Source: Azolla caroliniana
Taxonomy: Eukaryota > Polypodiophyta
DNA length: 64,000 bases
Reading direction: 5' to 3'
Assembly (NCBI GenBank): GCA_043228905.1
Contig: JBHGNT010000004.1
Coordinates: 21,328,001 to 21,392,000, forward strand
Below are positions 1-8,875 of this stretch, piece after piece; within the stretch, counting starts at the first letter, position 1, and the number at the start of each line of letters is the position of its first letter. A program made the position numbers and the translations under genes. The notes beneath the pieces are model-generated. The model worked only from the letters and a program-made list of their open reading frames with translations. It had not been told where the DNA came from and did no database searches.

Positions 1-388
1 ATAGTTAGATACTGATCGGTGATGAGAATCTCCTTGGTAGCACATATTCATTAGGTAGAGAATCGAGGAGTATCTCTGTCCGAAAGGACAGAGAATAAAA
101 GTGACGTAACAGACTGTAACGTCTCCCTCTCCTTGGGCTATAAAAGGAGAGGAAATGGGACTAAGTGGGATCATGATATAGAGGACGAAGTCGGACTGGG
201 ACCAAGCTCTTCTTGTCTGTCTTTCATTGTTCTCGTCAGGGTTTGGGAGACTGCCTCTGCTTTGTAGAAAGCTCGAGTGCTTCCGGCAGAGGCTCCATCT
301 CGCGTTGTCCGTGTGCGTTGTGTGGGTTGGTGTCTGCGCGTTGACGCTTACCGGCTAGTCGGCTGTAATCTTGATCATAAGTATATAA
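1..388 (+). mobile_element. Partial LTR of an unidentified retrotransposon (left piece)
   Basis: This stretch reads like the U3/R part of a plant LTR on the plus strand: a TATA box (tataaaa, 139-145) follows a C/T-rich segment and precedes a T-rich leader-like region. It breaks exactly where the 3.7 kb element begins at 389, and the sequence resumes at 4073 after a near-duplicated 5-mer (tataa before, tatga after). The resumed piece ends ...cctaca at 4200, compatible with an LTR 3' terminus. No coding sequence is seen. The left end lies outside the window, so a solo LTR cannot be told from part of a full element. Confidence 0.5.
139..145 (+). promoter_or_regulatory. TATA box of the partial LTR
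   Basis: tataaaa in the context gggctataaaaggag, a classic plant TATA box. It supports reading 1-388 as an LTR promoter on the plus strand. Confidence 0.5.
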
Positions 389-848
389 TGTTAGTCGGCC
401 AGCAAGGAAAGTCTAGAATGGAAGAAGGGGATAATTCATAACCAAGAGCTGATTATCTATAATATTTAGAATTATTATGAATTTGAGAGCGAACGGACGG
501 ACCTGGAATCGGTATGCCGATCCGGATCCGAACTGGTTCGTAGCCGGTTGCTGGTTGGCACCGGTTTGTACCTAGAGCCGGGGACCTATAAAAGGACCCG
601 GTATGTTGGTAATGAATTAGGGGATAATTAATAGAGTGTTGTTGTTCTGTATCTTAATCAGTGTTAATTACCATTCTATGCTAAGTGTAATTCATCTTAT
701 GCGTGTATTGTGACTAATGATCTGATTAGTAACTAATTAGGGTCTTATTAGTAGTTCGGTCTAAGTCTATCTCACCGCAACACCCTTTGGTGAAGTATCT
801 CAAAGGGACACTTTGTGTTAGGGCATTGTCCAGCCCCTAGGGACAACA
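389..848 (+). repeat. 5' LTR of the non-autonomous element
   Basis: A 460-bp LTR starting tgttagtcgg and ending gggacaaca. It carries a TATA box at 587-593 and the CACC-cttt-GGTG hairpin shared with the other LTRs of the family. It pairs with 3606-4072, from which it differs by scattered substitutions and small indels. Confidence 0.9.
587..593 (+). promoter_or_regulatory. LTR TATA box
   Basis: tataaaa within cctataaaaggacc, about 200 bp into the LTR. The same motif is at 3804-3810 in the 3' LTR. Confidence 0.6.
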
Positions 849-903
849 CAGTTTTTAGCGACCACGATTCCTGCACAAACGCAGCAAATAGTGGCGGGCA
901 TCG

Positions 904-1936
904 ATGACTAGACCAACAAATGACCCGGTTACGGAGCGGGCAAGAAGACTTTCCGAACGATTGCGAAAGCGAGAGGCTTTCCAGCAAGCGGCAGGAGAGA
1001 TCCATGCAGATCGATCATTTTCCAAAGTAATCCGGTGAGTGGCCGCGGAGTCACTCCACGTGCAGCAGAATTCCCACCCGGACGAAGGAAGCAGCTTGAG
1101 CAGTGTTCAGGACGTGGAATCCATTCTGCAAGCATTAGCGACAAGGGCAGGCCATTCGGAACTGTTCTCGGCCTTCGAATCGGATTCGGACGGCAAATGC
1201 AGCGCCCATTCGAATTACTGTAGCAGCCACGATACCCCAGACGGACCGGAGGACGAGCAGTCGGATATCTTGCCAACACCAAAACCGGAATTAACGGAAC
1301 TGGAAGCCCTAGACCAGCGAGAGGAGGAAAAACCTCCGACACCGAAAGAAGAGGAGGAAAAACCTCTGACACCGAAAGAAGAGGGGAGACCTCCGACACC
1401 ACCAGCCTGTGTTCCGACACCGGACGACGACATGCCGTTCCAATATCCCAAGTACCGAGATGATCCGGACGCGGAAGCTCATGTCTATGCATTTCTACAA
1501 ACATGGGAAGCAAACCATGTGTCGCAATGCTTTGACCGCCGCCAAAGCAGAACGCTCGAAGATTGTAGAGTTCGGCATGACCTTGGAAGGACCAGCCGCG
1601 CGATGGCTCTTGACGCACCCTCCTAGCACCATCACGATGTTTGAGGACTTAAAAACCGGATTTTTACAGTTCTTCAACAAGGAGGTAGATCAATGGGAGA
1701 TGGTCGTCCTATTCTACACCATATGGCAGGAACCGACGGAAACCATTTAGTAATTTGTAATCCAGTTCCAACGAATGCACAGCCAGCTAAATCGAGCACC
1801 ACCGGAAGTAGAGGCTAAAGCAATATTCCTAGCAGCACTCTGGGAACCCCTACGCACTGTGTGCGCAGTCATTGATTTCCGCACTAGCTCAATTGACCAT
1901 TTCATAGACCGGGTCAAGGAGATGCAGAAAACAAGC
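904..1936 (+). pseudogene. Degenerate gag of the non-autonomous element
   Basis: The ATG at 904 starts a gag that matches the N-terminus of the intact family member (both begin MTRP, share the AFQQAA/TFQQAA segment, and later the DDDMPFQY and KYRDDPDAEAH motifs). An early stop lies near 1036 and a frameshift near 1530, with the second part continuing in another frame to about 1750 and as debris beyond. The retrotransposon gag core (EGPAARW..., FFNKEVDQ) is recognisable. The zinc knuckles are absent because the internal deletion removed them. Gag forms the virus-like particle in this family; this copy cannot encode it whole. Confidence 0.85.
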
Positions 1937-3551
1937 TCGTGGAATTAGAGAAGGCCCGGTCAAGAATCTAGAGCATGGAGGAAGACGTAGAGAAGGCCAG
2001 AACAGAAATGGCCAAGTTGGTCATAGAAGGACCACAGCAATCAGAACCGATGGCTCCGGTAACTTTACAGAGCAATAAGACCCTGGTGACTGAGGCAGGC
2101 CCGGATACTAATAAAACACCAGCGCAAGAGCTCACCACATTACGGGAAGACCTGGTAGCACAAGAAGCCTTACGAGCTAGGGTGCGAGAATTGAAAAAAG
2201 TGGCAGAGGAGGAACAAAGGAAGACGACCGACAGCCTTCGCCGAGCAGAGGAAACCTTGAGAAGAGGTCATCAAGCGTATGACCGGCTGAAGGAAGAGAA
2301 AGATAAACTCCTGCAAGATAAAGAGAAACTCTGACGAACGACGGAAGTGGAGATTGAGCGCCTTAAAGAGGAGCTCCGGCAACAAAAAGACCGTGAGGAC
2401 TATGCTCGCCGGCTAATCAATCAAAAGCTAAAATAGAAAACTGACGACTTCATCCGACTGCCCCAGATTATAAGCATTTGGATACTGATCATAAGAAATT
2501 GATTACTGGCATTGATGGACGAGCAGTTGAAGGGAGCCGAAGTAGCTAAACAACTAGCAGAAGCAGCGAAAGAGCGATTGGACCTTCAATTGAAGCACCA
2601 CGTGGAAATGGAGCGCGCTACAATGGCTCTGAACAAAGTTCAGACGACCTATCAGACCCAGCTCATGCACTACATAAGCCAAGAAGTGGCAACCGCGAGC
2701 CTGATCAAACAATTGAAGGACGAAAAATAGGCCGCGGAGAACAAGTCAAAGATGGGGCTAGGGCGGATCCGGGACATCGTACTGGCATGGAGGAATCAAA
2801 TGAAGCAATTGGTGGAAGAAAGTTTAGTACAGTGGTGGTCTAAGTGGGCTAAGCAGGCAGCGGAGCTACAGCTGCTGCGGGCAGATGCGGAAAACCGGCG
2901 GAAAGAGGGCGACGAAGTTTACATCATGGATAAGGAAAGCATCAAAGCGATAAAGGAAGAATTGTCAGATGATTTCATATCCTTGGTTGATGAGCAGATG
3001 GTGGCGGTACGCCAATTGGTGGCACAGTTGGATGATGACCAGTTGGACAACCAACTTCGTTTCGTAAGGTACGAACGGGAACGGCGACAGCAAGAAGCGG
3101 CCAAGAAAACTGCGGCGATTAGCATTAGTGACGAGGAGCCATCTTCAAAACAAACGTTGGTTAAAGTCAGGGGAAGCCAACCAGACAGTACTTAGGAGGA
3201 GCCGCTCAAGGAAGGTCATCCGCAGGAACCGATGCACGCGGGACAACAGAACCAGGAGACATCAAGACCAGTAGAGCTGGAAAAGGAGGAAGAGCCGGTA
3301 AGACCAGTAGAGCCGAAAAAGGAGGAGGAGCCGGTCAGACCAACAGAGATGCAGGAAACGGACGTCAACCAGAAGCGGCCACAACTGGAGCCGGAGCGAC
3401 AACAAGAGCAGCCACAGCCGAAGGAACAGCAGAAGTCGGGGCACCAGCGAGAGGAGGAACAATATCAACAGTAGCTGACGACAGAACGGCTTCCCGAGGA
3501 ACCATTGGAACCCTTAGATCAAAGCATTTTGGACATATTGGAGGAAGAATG
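1937..3551 (+). pseudogene. Degenerate copy of the family's post-pol coiled-coil ORF
   Basis: Directly fused to gag by deletion. Open segments at about 1975-2334, 2512-2730, 2752-3195 and 3232-3474 line up in order with the C-terminal two thirds of the 926-aa ORF of the intact element: RRGHQAYDRLKEEKDKL versus RKGHQAYDRLKEEKEKM, AAELQLLRADAENRRKEGD, and VRQLVAQLDDD. It is rich in E, K, Q and R, strongly heptad-like, with a Q/E/P-rich tail. The last residues before the stop near 3550 (SILDILEEE) resemble sequence beyond the stop of the intact copy. Several in-frame stops make it a pseudogene. The function of the protein is unknown. Confidence 0.85.
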
Positions 3552-3605
3552 AAAGCCGGATCGAGGGATTCGACATACAAGCTACTGTCCCACGGGTGTG
3601 CCATG

Positions 3606-4072
3606 TGTTAGCCGGCCGGCAAGGAAAGTCCTGAATGGAAGAAGGGGATAATTAATAACCGGGAGCTGATTATCTATAATATTTAGAATTATTATGATTT
3701 TGAGAGCGAACGGACGGACCCGGAATCGATATGCCGATCCGGATCCGGACCAGTTCGTAGCCGGTTGCCGGTTGGCACCGGTTTGTACCCAAAGCCTGGG
3801 ACCTATAAAAGGACCTGATATGTTGGTAATGAATTAGAGGATAATTAATAGAGTGGTGTTGTTCTATATCTTAAGATTTAGTGTTAATTATCGTTTTGTG
3901 CTAAGTGGTATTCATCTTACGCATGTATTATGACTAATGATCTTGCCGATTAGTAACTAATTAGGGTCTTATTAGTAGTTCTCTCTAAGTCTATCTCACC
4001 ACAACACCCTTTGGTGAAGTGTCTTAAGGGGACACTCTGTGTTAGGGCATTGTCCGGCCCCTAGGGATAACA
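3606..4072 (+). repeat. 3' LTR of the non-autonomous element
   Basis: A 467-bp LTR starting tgttagccgg and ending gggataaca, with TATA box at 3804-3810. The R/U5-like end carries two stem-loops: CACC-cttt-GGTG (4005-4016) and AGTGTC-ttaaggg-GACACT (4018-4036). Confidence 0.9.
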
Positions 4073-4200
4073 TATGAATTTGCCTTATTCGTTGTTCGAT
4101 CTTCGTTGTGAGTTCTCTGTGTATTTGTGCGTGCGACTCGGCCATGGTTTCGTGTCGCTCCTCCCTCTGTCTGGTTAGTCCACGGTTCAGGGCCCCTACA
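4073..4200 (+). mobile_element. Partial LTR of an unidentified retrotransposon (right piece)
   Basis: Continuation of the LTR-like sequence 1-388 after the 3.7 kb insertion. It resembles a U5 region and ends ...cctaca at 4200, after which the old reverse-transcriptase remnant begins on the other strand. Boundary at 4200 is inferred from the CA terminus and the loss of RT similarity. Confidence 0.4.
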
Positions 4201-5369
4201 GTCCCGCCTTGATTTCTCCTGCGCGTGCAAAATAACACAACAGCGTGTACGGGAAGCACTCTTCCATTCATCCCCAGGACGGATTCGAACAAGGTTGTAG
4301 GCACCTCGAAGATCTAACTTCGTGAAATATTTTGCTCCACTGAGGCGTTCTAGAAGGCTTGTCAAGATCAATGGTAGAGAATATCGGTTTCGAATCGTCA
4401 TTTTATTCAAGCCCCGATAATCCATGACCATACGAAGCGAACCATCTTTCTTCTTAACGAAAAAGATGGGTGCACCAATAGGAGATCTTGAATGTTGGAT
4501 AAAACCATTTGCCAGGTTCTCATTGATATATACTCGAAGAACCTCTAACTCCATTGGCGAAAGGTTATAAATTGGCCCCCATAGAGGTTCTTTTCCTGAC
4601 TGCAAATTAATCGGGAAATCATATGCTCGATGCTCTAGTAGTCTATTAGCCTTCACCTTATTGAACACATCGGAGAATTCTGTATACTTCTTTGGTAGTT
4701 GGACCCCCAATTCTTGTGAGCTAGATGAGGGAGTTGCTAAAATAGCGAACATAAACATGTCTTCCTTCCTTCCACCCTCACGTAACTGATGTATAGAGAT
4801 TGTTGAAATCGTGTGGGATCCCAAATCCTTTGTTGGAGTTTTAAAAGACTCAGACTGTACCGTGACCTTTTCGATAGTTCTTTTCCTCCAATCAATAGTT
4901 GGGTTATGTAGCTCAAAACAAGGATGACCAAGAACTAGGGAGTGCTTTGGACTACTAATGATGTTGAATGAGATGACACTAGCCAAATTACCTAGGACTA
5001 CACGAATTGGTTCAAACTCTTCAACTATATCACCTAATGTTACTGGGTATCGATGACTCCTATAGCTACTGGGTTCGGGAGCTTATTCAAGATAATGTTT
5101 TGTGTCAAGGAAAACTCACGATCCATGAAACAAGAATTGGCTCCGGAATCTAGGAGGGCAGAGGCTAGGACTCAATGACCTGTAGATGTGCCAAGCTCGA
5201 CTTGTGCAAAAAAAACTCTACTAACTTGATTTGATGAAATGGAACCATGACTAGGTATTAACTCTACATATCTAGGATGACCCAACCAAATGGCTCCTAT
5301 TTTGGCTGGACTTATTCATTTAACACATCCTCTAATTGGCTCAAGACATCAAATCTATTATCATCGCAT
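4201..5369 (-). pseudogene. Old Ty3/gypsy pol remnant: protease and N-terminal reverse transcriptase
   Basis: Reading the minus strand from 5369 downwards, a retropepsin-like segment with DSGAN at 5136-5150 is followed, after stops and frameshifts, by an open stretch from about 4986. This carries typical gypsy RT motifs: SPIGAPIFFVKKKDGS, MDYRGLNKMTI and KLDLRGAYNL. Similarity stops just after GDEWK at about 4240, before the catalytic xxDD motif, which is missing. This is the downstream part of the element whose gag is at 15199-16143; the 9.8 kb element sits between them with matching cgcat flanks. The RT is of a different Ty3/gypsy type from the one in the inserted element. It is not functional. 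Confidence 0.8.
5365..5369. repeat. Target-site duplication (left), cgcat
   Basis: The 5-mer cgcat directly precedes the TG terminus at 5370. The identical 5-mer follows the CA terminus at 15194-15198. This is the 5-bp duplication expected from a Ty3/gypsy integrase. Confidence 0.95.
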
Positions 5370-5780
5370 TGTTACTCTCTTAGCCGGACAAGGCCTAACA
5401 CAAGGTGTCACGGAGACACTTCACCAAAGGGTGATTACGGCATAGGATTAAGATTCAATGATTACACCGACTTACGTAGGTTACACTACTAGATTGCTTT
5501 GGTTAATTACACGCGTAAGATATAACAGTAATTACAGAACGGAAATCAAGACAGAAGTATAAACAACATAAGCTCTACTAATTATCCGCTGCTATTACAA
5601 TGGGGTCCGGGCCTTTAAATAGGTTTCCGGCCCGTAGTACAAAACGGTGCCTCTCGCACCTATTCGGGATCCGTCCGGATCTGGAACGGCATACCGTTTC
5701 CAGTCCGTCCGTCCACACTATCCTCATATAATAATTAATTCCTTCACTCCGTATTTTGGACTCCTTGCCGGCCGGTAACA
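5370..5780 (-). repeat. 3' LTR of the intact gypsy element
   Basis: 411 bp, TG...CA, identical to 14783-15193. Two stem-loops lie at its minus-strand 3' end: TCACC-aaag-GGTGA (5421-5434) and GTGTC-acgga-GACAC (5405-5419), counterparts of those in the diverged LTRs at 389-848 and 3606-4072. Confidence 0.97.
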
Positions 5781-5937
5781 CATGGCACGCCCGTGGGACA
5801 GTACCTTGTACGTCGAACCCTTCTCGGCCCCTTCATTGTTCACCCAAATTGTCCAAAATACTTGGTTCAAGAATTTCCGCTTGTTCTTTCGGTTGTGGTT
5901 GTTGCGGCTGTGCTTGCTGCTGCTGCTGTGATTGCGG

Positions 5938-8718
5938 TTATGACTGAGGTTGCTCCGGCTGCTCTGCTTGCTGCTGGTGCCCCATTTGTTTCTCTGGCTC
6001 CGGCATCTCCGTTTGACTGCTTCCGGTCCGGTCTCCTTCCAGTAACGGTTCCTCATCACTGAGGTTGACCGTAACTGGTTCTCGTTCTTTCTCTCCCCGG
6101 ATCCGGGACCTCTCGTAGCTTTCAAACTGGATCTGTGCCTCCAGCCTGTCGTCGTCCAGCTGAGCTACAAGTTGCCGGACTTGCTCTAATTGGTCTTCTG
6201 CCAAGGCTTGAAAGTCTTCGGCAAGCTCATCTCTTATGCCGGTGAAGTCTTCGGAAGTTAGCATATAGCAATCATCTCCCTCCTTCCGTCGGTTCTCTAC
6301 GTCAGCCCGGAGCAATTGGAGTTCCGCCGCGTTCGTGGCCCACTTGGTCCACCATTTGACGGAGCCGTTGTCAATCAAGCTCTTGGTCTGGTTCAACCAG
6401 GCCCGCATTATATCTTGGATGCGACTTGCTCCCATTTGAGCTCTGCTTTCCACCACTTGTCGCTCCTCCTTCAACTGCTTGATGAGATTTGCCGTATCCT
6501 CCGCCTGCTCTCTGTAGCGCGTCAGCTGCCCTTGATATGTCGTTTGCAGCCTCTGCAGTACCTCCGCCGCTCTTTCTTTTTCCGCCTGCTGTTGCCTGAG
6601 GAGCTCTGTCCGAACCTTCTCCGCCTCTTCCAACCGTCTTCTGTTTTCCGCTTGTTCCTTGGCGAATGCGGTTGCGGTCCGATCAACTGCTTGCCGGAGC
6701 TCATCCGTCCGTTCCTTGTGCTCCGTTTGCAACCGTTTATACTCCCGGTGCAATTGCTCAAATTCCTCCGTTTTTTGCTTGAGCTTGCCGTTGATCTGGC
6801 GATGGTTCCGGTCCTCCCGGTCCTTTACCTGCCGGAGTTCCTCTTTCAGGCGCTCTACTTCTGTTTCGGCGTTCCTCCGGAGCTTGTCCTTCTCTTGCAG
6901 CATTTTCTCCTTTTCCTCCTTGAGCCGGTCGTAAGCTTGGTGGCCTTTCCGTAAGCTCTCCTCGGCCCGGCGTAGATTCTCAGCAGTCTTTTTGAGTTCT
7001 GCCTCCGCTGCCGTCTTCAATTCTCTTTCGCGGCTCCTCAGCGCTTCTTGGGCAGCAAGCTCATCCTTTAAATCCGCAAGCTCTTGGGCTTGCGCCGCAT
7101 TTCTCTCCGGAACGGTTTCCGTTGCCGGGGTCTGATTGCTATGTACAGGTTGATTTGATACTTTATTCTGTACATTGCCCGGAGTCACCGGTGCTTGGAC
7201 TTGTGTTTCCCTTGTGACCCTGTCCAAGTCTTCTTCAAGGCTCCGGATTCTGGACCGGGCCGTCTCTAGATCTACGGTTGTGACGAGCAACCGTTCCTGG
7301 TGCGTTCTCTCTTCCGCCTCTATATACTCGACCACTCCGGCGATTTGCTCGCCTACCCACCGTAGCCACATGCTACTGGTGCCCTGTTGCTGTACTGGTC
7401 GAGTCGCCTCATTCACCGTGGAATTGTCTGGCCTGATTGCCTGCATATGCCGTTCTGGTTCTACTCCTTGGCCGCCGTGTGCTCTGGCTGGGCTCGCCGG
7501 CTGTTGAGTTCCGGTTCTCGCCGTCTCCGGAGCCGTTGGACTGACTTCTTCTATAGAAGTCGACAAGACCGGTTCCCTACGTACCGGTTCCGGTTCTTCC
7601 CTTGTGGTTTGCTCAGGTTGAGTTGGGGGCGTCTCTGCCTCTCGCGGGTACGACCGCTCCCCTCCTGTCTCGGCGGTCCTACTTCTCGACCGTCGTTGGA
7701 GGTGCTCTTCTGGCTCCTCCGTTTCCTCTTCCTGTGTCACGGCATGTTTCTGTGCCGTCAAGGGTTCCGGTTCCTTCTGTCCTGGTCTCCGTAAGGTTAT
7801 CTTGACGGGTCGGACCGGTGACACCTCCTCCGGTTCTGGGGCCCGTTTCTTCCCTTTCGTCGCCTTTGACGCCAGCAGCTGCTGTCGTTTGGACGCCGGC
7901 TTCGAGGTGCTCCCTTCCGATACTCTTGGCCGCTTCTTTGGCTGGACGGTCTCCACCGGCGGCACGAGCAATGTTATCCATTGAGCTACGGCGTGCCACA
8001 GCTTCCGGCCCTCCTTGCCGTCCTTCCCTCGTACCATGTCGATTGCCATGCACAGCCCGTCTGCAATCAGCACCGGCCAGTCCACCTTGACCCCTTCATA
8101 GGTGGCTATGATCATCCCTGCCCGATTTTTTGGCATGACAGGGGGTCGGGGGTACACGTGACCGTACTCATGGAGCACTCGAGCTATCTCCCTGAATAGC
8201 GGATCTTCGCCGCCTTGCGTCCGATAGCCTTTGCCGGCAACAGAGTACTCACCGAAATATCGGGTGAGTTGGTCCGAGGTTGGGTTATCGATCTGAAAGA
8301 TTCCTCCCTCCGGAAGGCCTGTTAGCGCGCGGATCGCTTCCTCGGTGATGACCTCTGTGGCGAGCTCCTTGATGACCCGGTCTGCTTCTCTGTGCGGCGG
8401 TGCCTCCATGATGGCCAAGAACCCCTCCAGTCCGTTTTGCCTGAACCATTTCCTGGCCGCCTCCGACAGCGTTTGCGGTTCCATGTCTGCTTCAAGGTCG
8501 ATGGAAGATGGCGAGGTAGAGTGGTGATGAGGGTGAGAGCGAGAGAGAGAGCGTTCTGAGCGCGGGGGTTCTCTGCGTGCAGGTTCGCGTTTGCTCAGCT
8601 TCCACTGTCTTGGTGCTTCTGTGCTTCTTGGCTCGCGAAATGAAAACGTCTCCATGCGTTCTGCTTCTTCTTTGTGCGTTTTGGCGCCTTTTTCGAGCAT
8701 GCACACGTCGTGTACCAA
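5938..8718 (-). CDS. Post-pol ORF of the gypsy element: long coiled-coil protein of unknown function
   Basis: A 926-codon ORF downstream of pol, in the position where some plant retrotransposons carry env-like genes. It shows no signal peptide or membrane segment. After a basic, Ser/His-rich leader, residues about 75-270 form a globular-looking region (ALTGLPEGGIFQ; W..QWITLLVPP) with only faint resemblance to domains of plant mobile-element proteins. A proline, glutamate and arginine-rich linker follows. Residues about 470-800 are a long charged coiled coil (RKGHQAYDRLKEEKEKM; EELRQVKDRED), then a Q-rich tail. The stop at 5938-5940 is TAA; the same frame stays open for 34 more codons to a TGA at 5833, and this tail resembles the end of the derivative's copy, so the stop looks secondary. 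The start at 8718 is uncertain. How the ORF is expressed (splicing, internal promoter) is not visible. Confidence 0.85.
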   Translation of the reverse strand: MVHDVCMLEKGAKTHKEEAERMETFSFREPRSTEAPRQWKLSKREPARREPPRSERSLSRSHPHHHSTSPSSIDLEADMEPQTLSEAARKWFRQNGLEGFLAIMEAPPHREADRVIKELATEVITEEAIRALTGLPEGGIFQIDNPTSDQLTRYFGEYSVAGKGYRTQGGEDPLFREIARVLHEYGHVYPRPPVMPKNRAGMIIATYEGVKVDWPVLIADGLCMAIDMVRGKDGKEGRKLWHAVAQWITLLVPPVETVQPKKRPRVSEGSTSKPASKRQQLLASKATKGKKRAPEPEEVSPVRPVKITLRRPGQKEPEPLTAQKHAVTQEEETEEPEEHLQRRSRSRTAETGGERSYPREAETPPTQPEQTTREEPEPVRREPVLSTSIEEVSPTAPETARTGTQQPASPARAHGGQGVEPERHMQAIRPDNSTVNEATRPVQQQGTSSMWLRWVGEQIAGVVEYIEAEERTHQERLLVTTVDLETARSRIRSLEEDLDRVTRETQVQAPVTPGNVQNKVSNQPVHSNQTPATETVPERNAAQAQELADLKDELAAQEALRSRERELKTAAEAELKKTAENLRRAEESLRKGHQAYDRLKEEKEKMLQEKDKLRRNAETEVERLKEELRQVKDREDRNHRQINGKLKQKTEEFEQLHREYKRLQTEHKERTDELRQAVDRTATAFAKEQAENRRRLEEAEKVRTELLRQQQAEKERAAEVLQRLQTTYQGQLTRYREQAEDTANLIKQLKEERQVVESRAQMGASRIQDIMRAWLNQTKSLIDNGSVKWWTKWATNAAELQLLRADVENRRKEGDDCYMLTSEDFTGIRDELAEDFQALAEDQLEQVRQLVAQLDDDRLEAQIQFESYERSRIRGEKEREPVTVNLSDEEPLLEGDRTGSSQTEMPEPEKQMGHQQQAEQPEQPQS

Positions 8719-8807
8719 TTTAGTATTAAGTAGCGTGGCGTCTCTTAAATGCCCACTACGTACCTTTTCGCGCCTTGCTTTTACACCCGTTCATACCTCG
8801 ATTTTTA

Positions 8808-8811
<4 letters not shown>

Positions 8812-8850
<39 letters not shown>
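8812..8850 (-). repeat. 39-nt A tract (coding strand) between pol and the second ORF
   Basis: An uninterrupted run of 39 T on the plus strand, thus 39 A on the element's sense strand. It lies 25 bp after the gag-pol stop and about 90 bp before the second ORF. Such a run is unusual inside an LTR element. Confidence 0.95.
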
Positions 8851-8854
<4 letters not shown>

Positions 8855-8875
8855 ATTTACTGACGGTGTGTGACC

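Larger units (their letters stand above)
389..4072 (+). mobile_element. Non-autonomous Ty3/gypsy derivative (pol deleted)
   Basis: A 3.7 kb element bounded by direct LTRs at 389-848 and 3606-4072, both TG...CA. Flanking 5-mers are tataa (384-388) and tatga (4073-4077), an eroded target duplication. LTR ends, primer-binding region, gag and coiled-coil ORF are all clearly related to the intact element at 5370-15193, so it is a diverged member of the same family. It has no protease, reverse transcriptase, RNase H or integrase; gag codons run directly into the second ORF near 1937-1942. Many stops and frameshifts show that it is old. It is inserted in the LTR-like sequence 1-388/4073-4200. Confidence 0.9.

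Noticed and set aside
3996-4304. 102-codon minus-strand ORF
   Set aside because: It crosses the LTR boundary at 4072 and the LTR piece 4073-4200, so it is a chance join of unrelated sequences.
7175-8204. Plus-strand ORFs opposite the coiled-coil ORF and gag-pol
   Set aside because: They are frames opposite a strongly supported coding strand and match no family.
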